DNA of 64,000 bases from Fidelibacterota bacterium (GTDB lineage: Bacteria > Fidelibacterota > UBA8477 > JABMPR01): the NCBI GenBank assembly GCA_021734325.1, contig JAIPJF010000003.1:105294-169293 (forward strand). Reading direction: 5' to 3'. Position numbers and translations under genes: made by a program. Every line of letters begins with the position of its first letter. The stretch's first letter is position 1. Below are positions 44,195-52,295 of this stretch, one piece after another. The notes below the pieces were generated by a model that was given only the letters and a program-made list of their open reading frames with translations, was not told the origin of the DNA and ran no database searches.

Positions 44195-44278
44195 TGCCCG
44201 GGACTGGAGTCGAACCAGCACATACGTAAGTACACTAGACCCTGAACCTAGCGCGTCTACCAATTCCGCCACCCGGGC
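44195..44278 (-). tRNA. tRNA-Leu (anticodon CAG)
   Basis: On the minus strand GCCCGGG pairs with CCCGGGC in the acceptor stem. The D arm is TGGCGGAATTGGTAGACGC, the T arm is CTGGTTCGACTCCAG, and a long class II variable arm is present. The anticodon stem CTAGG/TCTAG encloses TTCAGGG, giving CAG, which reads CUG leucine codons. The discriminator is A. The 3' CCA is not encoded, unlike in the other tRNA-Leu of this window. Confidence 0.96.
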
Positions 44279-44396
44279 AGTTCTGTCTTCACCACATATT
44301 GTGGCTTCGTCTTGACTTGAAAAAGCGGGCTAATGTAATCCCCCCTCATTCCCCTGTCAATCAGATATGAGTTTCCTTCAAAAAAGACTTCGCTTG

Positions 44397-45020
44397 CTAT
44401 GAAAAGATCAAGATGATAAACAGGTTGGCGAAAAAAAGCAGACCCATGAGGACCAGAATCAACAGGGGTTGAACCATGATGATCTTGGAGGCTACTGTGG
44501 GCCAGTCCTGACCAGGTTTGTCCCAGAGCAGCTTGAGACTCTTGAGAAAGATCACCCCGGTGAATCCATACATGAAGGGAGCCAAAACCGGTGTATTACC
44601 CCAGAGTTTGGGCATGGCATCCAGCTGCCAGTGTATGAGCTGGAATTGGGACATGAGGGCTTCAAAAAAGAAGGCCGCCAGGATCATGGTCAGAAAGATC
44701 AGGGGCAAATGCTGGTCCCAGCCCTTGGTCTGAAAATATTCTGTGCCCAAATAACTATTGCTCCATTCCCAACTGACATAGCTCAGATTACTCCACAGGA
44801 GCAAAAAGATGAAAGGAATCCCGCCCAGAGTCAGAACAAAATCCCCATAGGAATAGAATTCACTGATCTTCGAGAGGGCGACTTCCCTGAATAGACCCAT
44901 AACTGCCCCGGCAGACCAGAATATGATGGTGAACTGGACCGACCGGGTGATGATGGAATGAACCAGCAAAATGCCCGTCATGGCGAAGATCAGGAACTCA
45001 AGGAACCAGATCATGGGCAT
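44397..45020 (-). CDS. Integral membrane protein, possibly carotenoid-biosynthesis-like
   Basis: A 207-residue protein with about six hydrophobic segments and no signal cleavage site. I do not recognise it with certainty. The pattern FREVALSKISEFYSYGDF, then LGGIPFIFLLLW and YVSWEW, recalls the CruF/DUF422 carotenoid-biosynthesis membrane proteins, in which an E-x-Y-Y-x-Y-G stretch precedes a hydrophobic G-x-P-x-W segment. This is a weak resemblance. The ATG lies inside the 3' end of the small membrane gene upstream (23-nt overlap), so the two are expressed together. Function is open. Confidence 0.7.
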   Translation of the reverse strand: MPMIWFLEFLIFAMTGILLVHSIITRSVQFTIIFWSAGAVMGLFREVALSKISEFYSYGDFVLTLGGIPFIFLLLWSNLSYVSWEWSNSYLGTEYFQTKGWDQHLPLIFLTMILAAFFFEALMSQFQLIHWQLDAMPKLWGNTPVLAPFMYGFTGVIFLKSLKLLWDKPGQDWPTVASKIIMVQPLLILVLMGLLFFANLFIILIFS

Positions 45021-45183
45021 TCGCTTTCATCTTTTTATTAAATGATACCATCCCCCATACCAGAATGGGGAAGTTGGACCAGAGCAGGTCATAGCGCTTA
45101 TTGATCAATTCCATGATGATGGCTGCAGTGAGCAGGAGATCAATGGCGCCGTAAGGCAGGTAGAGGAAGAATATTTTTTTCAA
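44998..45183 (-). CDS. Small membrane protein, 61 residues
   Basis: Not recognised. The 61-residue protein has two hydrophobic segments, FFLYLPYGAIDLLLTAAIIM and LLWSNFPILVWGMVSF, with basic residues between and after them. This indicates two membrane helices. The start is TTG at 45183 with AAGGAG 10 nt upstream. The gene overlaps the next membrane-protein gene by 23 nt. Such coupling suggests that it is a subunit or partner of that protein. Short length and a TTG start make it less certain. Confidence 0.6.
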   Translation of the reverse strand: MKKIFFLYLPYGAIDLLLTAAIIMELINKRYDLLWSNFPILVWGMVSFNKKMKANAHDLVP

Positions 45184-45209
45184 TATATGCTAACTCCTTG
45201 GGTCATTAT

Positions 45210-45305
45210 GACCCTGAACGAAGTTGAAGGGAAGCATCCCATGGTCTAAAATGCATTCGAAATCCTTCGCGAGCCTGTGCTGAGCGAAGTCGAAGTACTC
45301 AAGGG
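45210..45305. repeat. Two diverged copies of a CCCTGARCGAAGTYGAAG-type repeat
   Basis: ACCCTGAACGAAGTTGAAGG (45211-45230) and, 50 bp on, GTGCTGAGCGAAGTCGAAGT (45276-45295) are related copies in direct orientation. Repeats of this form are widespread in intergenic DNA of Bacteroidota and related metagenomic genomes (general knowledge, not a database result). Confidence 0.6.
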
Positions 45306-45383
45306 GCCACTGGAAATGTTTGTCCATACCAAAAAATGAACGATCCAGTCAGGCCTGTTGAATTCCAGCCGGAGGGGTGAAAT

Positions 45384-45411
45384 GTGGCGATCTCGAATGT
45401 GAGATTGCCAC
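45384..45411. repeat. Hairpin within a CATTGCGAGGA/GTGGCAATCTC-type dispersed repeat
   Basis: GTGGCGATCTC and GAGATTGCCAC, 11 nt each with one G-T pair, flank a 6-nt loop. On the minus strand GGTCATTGCGAGGA (about 45430-45443) precedes it. That combination is a familiar dispersed repeat in bacterial intergenic regions. It lies within 100 bp of the stop of the propeller lipoprotein gene and may also end its transcript. Confidence 0.6.
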
Positions 45412-45466
45412 GTCCCCCACCAGGGTGGTATCCTCGCAATGACCAATTCTGGCACAATCCACCGAT

Positions 45467-46525
45467 CTAATCGTTCCATTCGGCCTTGAAAATATGGGTA
45501 GCCCGGGGGTTGTCGGCATCCCGGTTGGATGCAAAGGCAATATATTTTCCATCAGGGCTGAACATGGGGAAACTGTCAAAATAGCTGTTGGTGGTCAGTC
45601 GGGCCAGTCCGGTCCCATCAATGTTAATCATATAGATCTCAAAATTATGACCATAAGCGTGTGCCTCTTCATTCCAGTCATCCATATTGGATGAGAAGAC
45701 CACATGCTGACCATCCGGATGCCAGGATGGCGCCCAGTTGGTGGCACCATTATTGGTCAGGCGGATCTGGTTCTTGCCGTCAACATCCATGACATAGATG
45801 GAAAGGGGCACTGCCTCAACCTGGTTTAAGGCCATATTCTCTTTCCAGCGCAGGGAATCCTCTGCATTGTCCGGATACCAGGCTCTCCAGATGATCTTAT
45901 CCGCCTTGGGGCTAAAATAGGGACCGCCATCATATCCGAGACGATTGGTGATTCGTTTTACGTCTGAACCATCGATATTCATGGTGAACAGTTCCAGATC
46001 ATCATCGATCTCCGAGGTGAAAATGACCTTTCCTGTGAGGAAGGAAACTGTTGGTTCTGCATCATAACCGTCATTCTGGCGAATCCTGATCAGATCCGTT
46101 CCATCTGGCTTTGCTGAGTAGATGTCATAAGGGAAAAGAGGCCACAAATATTTATTGCCCTGGGGCTTTGGCCTTGGGGGACAGCTGTCAACCACGCCAA
46201 AGGTGGATGCAAAGATGATACGATCCTTGTCCATGCTGAAATAGGAGCAGGTGTTGGCACCGAGTTCTGGACTGACCCTGTGCTGATCCGAGCCATCGGC
46301 ATTCATGATATAGATCTTGTCACAGGCATCGCCATTGCGTTTGCTTTGGAAAATGATCTGCTCACCACGGGGTCCCCAGTATGCTTCACCGTTGTCGCCT
46401 TCAAATGTTAATTGCTCCACATTTGAAAGACCAAAGGGCTTGGTTTCGATCACAGCTTCCTGCTGACTCGAGCAGGCAACCAGAACGAGAAGGATAATGG
46501 ATAGAACAATATATTTTGTATTCAA
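45467..46525 (-). CDS. TolB/PD40-type beta-propeller lipoprotein
   Basis: A 352-residue lipoprotein. The signal ends in a lipobox with Cys18 (LVLVACSS). The mature part consists of TolB-like PD40 propeller blades, each with a D-G-S/T-x-x-x-R-(I/L)-T stretch and an F-S-P/x-x-x-G-K-x-I-x-F-x-S strand. Examples are NADGSDQHRVSPE, DGSDVKRITNRLG, FSPKADKIIW and FSPDGKYIAFAS. At least five blades are visible, enough for a propeller. Such proteins bind proteins or peptides at the envelope. The start is TTG with AAGGAG six bases upstream. It follows the export region genes on the same strand. Confidence 0.85.
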   Translation of the reverse strand: MNTKYIVLSIILLVLVACSSQQEAVIETKPFGLSNVEQLTFEGDNGEAYWGPRGEQIIFQSKRNGDACDKIYIMNADGSDQHRVSPELGANTCSYFSMDKDRIIFASTFGVVDSCPPRPKPQGNKYLWPLFPYDIYSAKPDGTDLIRIRQNDGYDAEPTVSFLTGKVIFTSEIDDDLELFTMNIDGSDVKRITNRLGYDGGPYFSPKADKIIWRAWYPDNAEDSLRWKENMALNQVEAVPLSIYVMDVDGKNQIRLTNNGATNWAPSWHPDGQHVVFSSNMDDWNEEAHAYGHNFEIYMINIDGTGLARLTTNSYFDSFPMFSPDGKYIAFASNRDADNPRATHIFKAEWND

Positions 46526-46567
46526 GATTTACTCCTTGTATTGATAGTATGGCTATTATTCAGGTGA

Positions 46568-47758
46568 TTAATTGGGCTCTGCGCTTATCTGATAAAGCAG
46601 CACAGCATTGTGAATATGGATGGCAAATTTATCCTGCCCCACTACGGAAACGCGGGGTAATCTGGTACTCCAGCTACCAAAGGAACTGCGGTGGACAATG
46701 AAACCGGCCTGGTCGACTCCTTCCAGGATAAAATTACGGAAAGCCTGCTTTCCCTCTTTGGTAAAAAAGAGTGTGTAGCGTAGATAAAAGAAAATGTCCC
46801 ACTCCTTCATGTAGGCCGCATCACTGATTCCCCGCAATTCAATGGGGTGATAGGTGGCAGACAGAGCGCCATCCCCCAGATTGATTACATTCAGGTCGGT
46901 TTCAGAGACGATAAAGGTCTCCTCCTGACCGAGGGAGCGGATTTCCCAGGTTCGCCAGGGATAAGTAATAATGGGGGTCAGTCGGTTGAAAAGGGTCAGC
47001 GAAGATTCGTCACCATGATCGAGTTCGAGGAAAAAATAGTCTGAACCGGGAATTCCCTGTATGCCGTGGAGTTCACCCTCGATTTTTTGAATATCTGATA
47101 GAGCCTTGGCGCCATCCCAGATCCTGAGCTCAACTTCCGGTGATTCAAGACTGTCACCAGGTAGACAGGACGAGGCAATCATCATCTCATTTTCCAGCTT
47201 CAAATTGGCGGCCATGATCAGTGGATGGCATTTGGGTTGACCCTTTGGCTGGGCAGAATCGATATACAGCAGGGTGTCTTCCCCGCTCATTTCCAGAAGC
47301 CAGGGTTTGCCTTCCTCGGTAATGAGGATGCCAGCCTTGTCCGTCAGCTGGTATCGAAGTTTGCCAGTGGTATAATCAGTTTTGAATACGCTCGTATACT
47401 CCTGGGCCCCTTCTGCGTTGTAGACCTGAAAGGAATAGATATGTTCATCCAGCGCCGACTCAATGACGGGCTGGTCCTGAACCAGCATAAAACTGCTATG
47501 TGTGTTATTCAGGAAGAATTCATCATGCTCAGTCCGCTGAACCTTCCTAATTTCCTCTCCCTCGTTGTCAAAGAGCGTGATATCGTCGTGGGTCCGGATC
47601 ATGTAGATCGGATACCCGGGACCACTCTCCATGAAGACGATCTCCTCGACTGCTGTGTCGAAGGTCCATTGGGCAAAGGGTTTCACGCTCAGATCCTCGG
47701 CATAAATAAGAGCCAGTGAAAACAAGATCAGGGTAATATGGATTGAATATTTTTTCAC
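46568..47758 (-). CDS. Hypothetical secreted protein with propeller-like repeats
   Basis: Not recognised. The 396-residue protein has a signal peptide (ITLILFSLALIYAED) and then mostly short beta strands with turns, including repeated patterns such as DNEGEEIRKVQ, QVYNAEGAQEY and LRIWDGAKALSD. This is the texture of a WD40/PQQ-like beta-propeller with 6 or 7 blades (inference from strand spacing). It resembles in style the protein encoded at 49935-51086, and the two flank the M23 peptidase gene. The start is GTG 47758, directly after the TAG of the M23 gene. No enzyme motif is visible. Confidence 0.7.
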   Translation of the reverse strand: MKKYSIHITLILFSLALIYAEDLSVKPFAQWTFDTAVEEIVFMESGPGYPIYMIRTHDDITLFDNEGEEIRKVQRTEHDEFFLNNTHSSFMLVQDQPVIESALDEHIYSFQVYNAEGAQEYTSVFKTDYTTGKLRYQLTDKAGILITEEGKPWLLEMSGEDTLLYIDSAQPKGQPKCHPLIMAANLKLENEMMIASSCLPGDSLESPEVELRIWDGAKALSDIQKIEGELHGIQGIPGSDYFFLELDHGDESSLTLFNRLTPIITYPWRTWEIRSLGQEETFIVSETDLNVINLGDGALSATYHPIELRGISDAAYMKEWDIFFYLRYTLFFTKEGKQAFRNFILEGVDQAGFIVHRSSFGSWSTRLPRVSVVGQDKFAIHIHNAVLLYQISAEPN

Positions 47759-47760
47759 AT

Positions 47761-49938
47761 CTATTTCAGGAGGAGCGTTTTCCTGGTAGAACTGTTCCCG
47801 TCATTCAGGTTTAATCTAATCATGTAGCTTCCACTTGATAAAGATTTTCCATTGGAATCCCTGGCGTCCCATCGCCATAAATAGTTGCCAGGTGAGGGTT
47901 TATCCATTTGCTCCTCATAGACCAGTTTGCCCCGGATATCGAATACAGATATCAGGACAGGACCTGCCTGTTCCAACCTATATCCTACATTAACTGACGC
48001 ATTAAATGGATTAGGATATATTACTGATATATTGGATGTTACAGGATTCTGTTCTGGCTCTATTGCATCGGTAGCTGCAAAATAATCCAAGATTTTTTCC
48101 ATGAACATCGAGCGTGAGTCATCGCTATCGATGGTTTCAAAGGGGAAGCCAATGACCAGAGATGCGATCCCACCAGATCTGTATCCAACACCGGCAGTCA
48201 AACCATTTCCATATTTTAAAACAATCTCGCCCTGTTCTGCAGTGTTAAAATAATCCGGCCAGTCTTCAAGATAGGGGTTGGCGCCATAATCAAAGCTGAG
48301 TCCTGAAAAATCAGGTCCATAGCCATCTGCATGTAAAGATCCGGAATTATCGCCACCAAAGTCCAGATGGAGCACCTGATTCATAAAAGCCTTATCCCCT
48401 GCCGTTATATTAAGATAGAGATCATAGGCGATCTCTGATCCCGAGGCAACAAAATGATGGCCAGCGCTGCTCAAGTAATTTCTGATAATAGTCTGCTCGA
48501 GCGTGCTGAAACTTTCATCAGTTCGGCTGTCATCGCCAGTAAACCATATCACAACATCATATTCTTCCAGGGATCCTTTTGCAGTGATCCATTCATTGCC
48601 GGCAGTGGAGATATCCGCTGTGGACCCGCTGTTCACCACGGCGCTGGCATAGTAGGTGGCAAAATTGTGCTGAGATTTATCCCAGGAACCGCTGATCCGG
48701 TCGAATCCATCCACGATCAGGATCTTGTCGTCGCCTTTGTTCATGCGGACCCCATAGGTATCTGAATACTCACTGTAATTGGGTATGGGTGCAATGTCAA
48801 CAGCCTGCAATCTGAATTGCATATAGGAACTACCTGAGAAATTAGCAAATGTGTAACTGCTCATATCTGCAGTAAGCAGGTCGGGACCGTGGTTTGAAGT
48901 CCAGGTATTGCCGTCAAAGGAAAATTCCAGACGATATCCCCGCAGATCAGGATCCGTTACTGGTGTCCACTCAATGAGCAAGCCTCCATTCCCGTCCGGT
49001 CCCACATAGCTCAGATCAGGTTGTGCTGGTGGAAGGAGATCCTGATCGCTGATGGTAATGGGAACATAGGTGGTATCCCAATTATCTCTGGTGTCTGAGC
49101 TCATGACAGCGATCACGTATTCTCCCGGATCGTAAAGCGTACAATCAAGATATCCATTTGAAGTAGGTTTATTGGTAACAATGTGGCGATAGATACTTGT
49201 ACTCGAACCCGGAGCGTACCTGAGATGGACATAAGTATTCGAGTAAAGCTGATTGGCTTCAAACCAGTAATGAGGACCTTCAAGAACCGTGCTTTTATCA
49301 GCACTGAAAAGCGCCCATCCAATTTTGTATACACCATTATTCTTGTCGATTGCAGCCCAAATGTCCGTTGTATCTGCCGCCTGGGCTATAATATCCACAT
49401 GACCACTGATGGTCTTGCTGGGAAAGGATATGTTTGTACCATCTTTTACAAGCTGGATAATGGGCGATCGTGGATGGTAAGGGTCGCTAAAAGGAGTTAT
49501 TTTACCGGGAAGTAATGGGTTTCGCAGGGAATTATCACTAGCATCTCGAATGTCTGCACCATAGTTGAGATGAATATGTGCGTAGCTATCCGTATGCCCC
49601 ACCACCCCTTCCTTGGCAACACTCTGGCCCACAAGCAGACCCGAAAGGGGAATTACATGGACATATGCAAAATCTTCAACGCGGATCCAGTCACTTCCAA
49701 TGGCATCAACTGTTCCAGCCATAATTGACAGTACTGGTTCCCCAGGTGCCAGTGGCATATCTGTACCATTATGGAAATGATCAGCAGGTGCTGTATCCCT
49801 GAATTCATCAAAAGTTGCTGATATGCGATGCTGTGCGTTCGTACCACCCCGGTTGTCAACCAATGGCCACTGGAAGTTATCGATCTGAGCTGACAGCATC
49901 AGGGGAATGATAATGATCAGAAGGACGAATATTTTCAT
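47761..49938 (-). CDS. Secreted M23 (LytM) peptidase with FnIII, GATase-like domain and T9SS sorting tail
   Basis: A 725-residue exported protein. After a signal peptide (ends about residue 17), a LytM/M23 domain has the zinc motif HNGTD (His56, Asp60) and HIH (His121, His123), so peptidoglycan endopeptidase activity is plausible. A FnIII-like region follows (PPAQPDLSYVGPDG). Next comes a GATase-like domain that begins DKILIVDGFDR and includes DVVIWFTGDDSRTDES, similar to the segment in xanthan-lyase-type surface proteins. The last 90 residues form a type A sorting tail (YPNPFNAS, VFDIRGKLVYEEQ). It is coupled by 4-nt ATGA to the upstream gene. Confidence 0.88.
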   Translation of the reverse strand: MKIFVLLIIIIPLMLSAQIDNFQWPLVDNRGGTNAQHRISATFDEFRDTAPADHFHNGTDMPLAPGEPVLSIMAGTVDAIGSDWIRVEDFAYVHVIPLSGLLVGQSVAKEGVVGHTDSYAHIHLNYGADIRDASDNSLRNPLLPGKITPFSDPYHPRSPIIQLVKDGTNISFPSKTISGHVDIIAQAADTTDIWAAIDKNNGVYKIGWALFSADKSTVLEGPHYWFEANQLYSNTYVHLRYAPGSSTSIYRHIVTNKPTSNGYLDCTLYDPGEYVIAVMSSDTRDNWDTTYVPITISDQDLLPPAQPDLSYVGPDGNGGLLIEWTPVTDPDLRGYRLEFSFDGNTWTSNHGPDLLTADMSSYTFANFSGSSYMQFRLQAVDIAPIPNYSEYSDTYGVRMNKGDDKILIVDGFDRISGSWDKSQHNFATYYASAVVNSGSTADISTAGNEWITAKGSLEEYDVVIWFTGDDSRTDESFSTLEQTIIRNYLSSAGHHFVASGSEIAYDLYLNITAGDKAFMNQVLHLDFGGDNSGSLHADGYGPDFSGLSFDYGANPYLEDWPDYFNTAEQGEIVLKYGNGLTAGVGYRSGGIASLVIGFPFETIDSDDSRSMFMEKILDYFAATDAIEPEQNPVTSNISVIYPNPFNASVNVGYRLEQAGPVLISVFDIRGKLVYEEQMDKPSPGNYLWRWDARDSNGKSLSSGSYMIRLNLNDGNSSTRKTLLLK

Positions 49939-51086
49939 TCACTGATCTCCAACCATTCGTACCGAGTTCCCAGATAAAATTGGTTGCCATCGGAGTATAA
50001 TTGGAACATAGGTGGATATTTAGGGTCCAGTTGAATCTGGATTGATTTCTGTTGCTTGGGAAAAAAGACTTCAGCAAAGTGGGTGTTGCGCTTGATAAAG
50101 AAATCTGAAACCACTCTGATCAGGGCAACTTCACCGGAATTATCCACGCTCAGGCCAAGCGCAACCTTTTCTTCTTTTGCAAAATCAATTTCCTGGACGC
50201 GTTCCTGCTCGAGATCAAAGAGAACTACTTGACCATGATTGCTCTTCGCTGCGAGGTATTTACCATTATTTGAAACAGCTAGTTCGTGGCCAAAATGCTC
50301 ATTGGTCCAGAGTACGTCTCCCTCCTCATTCGCCTCCAGAATGAGAGGACTCATCCTTTGCTCAATGGCGTTATAGGAATAGCCACTGATGAAGATCCTC
50401 CCAGAATGAAAAGATGCCTGCTGTAGATAGGTAAAGGGTAGAATTTTTGTCTTTTGGTTATTTCCAGATGCATCAATACTTATGAGGAGCACGTTTTCAG
50501 CCTGAGCACCCTCAAAGCCAGGTCTTTCGATAAGTACATAGCAGAGCTTATTTTGCCAATATACGCGCGCCTTGCGTTCCAGGCTGTAATCACCCTTGGT
50601 TTGATAAAGGGGTGTCTCTACGATGCGTTCTCCGTTCTTATAAAGCTGGATATGCGCCGAGATGGGATCAACCAGGGCCAAAACGCCATCATCAGAGACA
50701 GCGGCGACATGGGCTTTGAGATCACTGCCACTCGCCTGGGTGACCTTATACTTAAGTTCATCAAACTCATCGAGAACGAAATAATGAGAATAGCGCATTC
50801 CATCCTTCACCATATCCAGAGGTTCCATATATGAAAGGAGGCGAAACCTGGCATTGGGGGAAAGTGTGATGGCCACATCAGGATCGTAATAAGTCATGGG
50901 TGTTACCAGCAGATCTGCGACACTGTAATGAGATCTGGCCGACGAATAGTAAAGCGGTGTGCCTTCATGCACAGTCCACGAGGAAGCTGCATCATTCAGC
51001 TTGATCAGGTGGTTAAAGTTTGCGCCAGTCGTTAAGCCCACAAAGAGAGTCAGGAGTGGGACAAGCGTCTTACTTAATGCACTCAT
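49935..51086 (-). CDS. Hypothetical secreted protein with propeller-like repeats
   Basis: Not recognised. The 383-residue protein starts with a signal peptide (LVPLLTLFVGLTTGAN). It then alternates strands and turns like a beta-propeller, with blades marked by LKAHVAAVSDDGVLALVDPI, ELAVSNNGKYLAAKS and ALGLSVDNSGEVALI. These are the A-x-S-x-D/N-G strands of WD40-type or YVTN-type repeats. It is not clearly homologous to the 396-residue protein downstream, but shares size, export signal and fold style. It is the first gene of the three-gene unit with the M23 peptidase; its stop overlaps the start of that gene. Function is unknown. Confidence 0.7.
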   Translation of the reverse strand: MSALSKTLVPLLTLFVGLTTGANFNHLIKLNDAASSWTVHEGTPLYYSSARSHYSVADLLVTPMTYYDPDVAITLSPNARFRLLSYMEPLDMVKDGMRYSHYFVLDEFDELKYKVTQASGSDLKAHVAAVSDDGVLALVDPISAHIQLYKNGERIVETPLYQTKGDYSLERKARVYWQNKLCYVLIERPGFEGAQAENVLLISIDASGNNQKTKILPFTYLQQASFHSGRIFISGYSYNAIEQRMSPLILEANEEGDVLWTNEHFGHELAVSNNGKYLAAKSNHGQVVLFDLEQERVQEIDFAKEEKVALGLSVDNSGEVALIRVVSDFFIKRNTHFAEVFFPKQQKSIQIQLDPKYPPMFQLYSDGNQFYLGTRYEWLEISE

Positions 51087-51185
51087 TTTCCGTTTTCCTC
51101 GTTTTATTTATCCTCAATCATGTCCCGATTTCAAAGCAGTGAGACATGTCTTTAATGTAAACTGCAAAATCCTGACTAAATATGC

Positions 51186-51225
51186 AAAATGCCTTCCTTT
51201 CAGTACCACAAAGGAAGGCATTTTT
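51186..51225 (-). terminator. Rho-independent terminator after the PorV-like gene
   Basis: AAATGCCTTCCTTT and AAAGGAAGGCATTT form a stem of at least 13 bp around a 9-nt loop. On the minus strand the stem is followed by a T-containing tail. It lies 19 nt past the stop of the PorV/PorQ-like gene and ends the TonB-receptor operon before the secreted-peptidase unit. Confidence 0.85.
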
Positions 51226-51243
51226 GCTGGAATGCTTGATCTT

Positions 51244-52284
51244 CTAGAAATAGATATTCATGCTGAATCTTTGGACATCATTCAAGCGGGCATAATTTGC
51301 AAAGGCATAGTCAAATTTCACTCCGGTTCCCGTCCCAAAAAGTGGCAGGTTAAACCCGGCTCCTAAAGTCCAGTCATCATCCCGTGCTTCCACCTTTTGA
51401 CGCTTTAGCCCGGCGTCCGGTTCGAAATAGGGTGATTTCCAGCCTCCACGGAGGAAGAACTTATCCATCACATTGAATTCAGCACCAATATTGATGGATT
51501 CGTACCCATCATTGGGATGGAGAGCATCAACGGCAAGCGTGAGCTTTGAGACACCCATTTCCATGACATCCATGGCCGCTCCAACCCTGAATAACAGTGG
51601 CAGATCCCATGAGGACATCGCCAGGTTTGCAGGGATTTGATCATTATTCCCTTCAGCGTTCTCATCCGGATCATATCGAACCAGAGCATCCCGACCTGAC
51701 ATGCTCATGGGAGTACCGTAATTTGAGATATTCATACCCAGTTTCATGTCATTGAACTGAGTTGTAAACAGGGTGCCCATATCGATCGCAAAGCCAGATG
51801 CCTTCATATGCCAGATCTGTTCCTGGATATACTTGATATTAAACCCGATAGAGAAGCGATCCGTAAGGTTTCTGGCAATGCTGGTCTGCAGGGCAAGGAA
51901 ACTCGAAGAGAAGAACTCGCCAGTACCGTCCGGATTATCTTCGGTACGAACAGCCATATCCTCCATACCTACAGAGGTGATGCTGGCTCCTACCGTCCCA
52001 AGCCCATACAGGGGCATGATCACGCCGGCATAGTCCACACTGATATCGGCTATCCAGTCTGTCCGACTGAACATGAGTTCTGGACCACTGCTTCTTGAAA
52101 TACCTGCGGGATTCCAGTACAGGCCTGAGGCATCATCGCTCATGGCAACAAAGGCCTCACCCATACCAATGGCTCGACTGCCGATCCCGATTTTTAAAAA
52201 TGGTGCCGCGGTGGTCCCTCCCTTGTACTGACCATAGGAATTAGCCACTAGCAAGCTGAGAAGGAGTATTAACATTTTTTTCAT
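51244..52284 (-). CDS. PorV/PorQ family outer-membrane protein
   Basis: A 346-residue outer-membrane beta-barrel of the PorV/PorQ type. After a signal peptide (LLSLLVANSYGQ) comes the family opening TAAPFLKIGIGSRAIGMGEA and FVAMSDDASGLYWNPAGIS. It ends in an aromatic residue (SMNIYF), as expected for Bam-dependent insertion. In T9SS, PorV shuttles cargo to the surface-attachment complex. The start is taken as ATG 52284, which has GGAGG 7 nt upstream. A GTG 6 nt earlier lacks spacing. It lies only 11 nt below the giant propeller gene and ends the operon. Confidence 0.9.
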   Translation of the reverse strand: MKKMLILLLSLLVANSYGQYKGGTTAAPFLKIGIGSRAIGMGEAFVAMSDDASGLYWNPAGISRSSGPELMFSRTDWIADISVDYAGVIMPLYGLGTVGASITSVGMEDMAVRTEDNPDGTGEFFSSSFLALQTSIARNLTDRFSIGFNIKYIQEQIWHMKASGFAIDMGTLFTTQFNDMKLGMNISNYGTPMSMSGRDALVRYDPDENAEGNNDQIPANLAMSSWDLPLLFRVGAAMDVMEMGVSKLTLAVDALHPNDGYESINIGAEFNVMDKFFLRGGWKSPYFEPDAGLKRQKVEARDDDWTLGAGFNLPLFGTGTGVKFDYAFANYARLNDVQRFSMNIYF

Positions 52285-52295
52285 GATCACACCTC

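Larger units (their letters stand above)
45184..45466. other. Repeat-rich spacer downstream of the propeller lipoprotein
   Basis: No gene is supported. The spacer holds the direct pair of GAAGTCGAAG-type repeats and the long hairpin listed separately. The short reading frames here are translations of repeats. Confidence 0.6.

Noticed and set aside
45246..45579. Short frames in the spacer after the propeller lipoprotein
   Set aside because: They translate dispersed repeats and the 3' end of the lipoprotein gene in the wrong frame.
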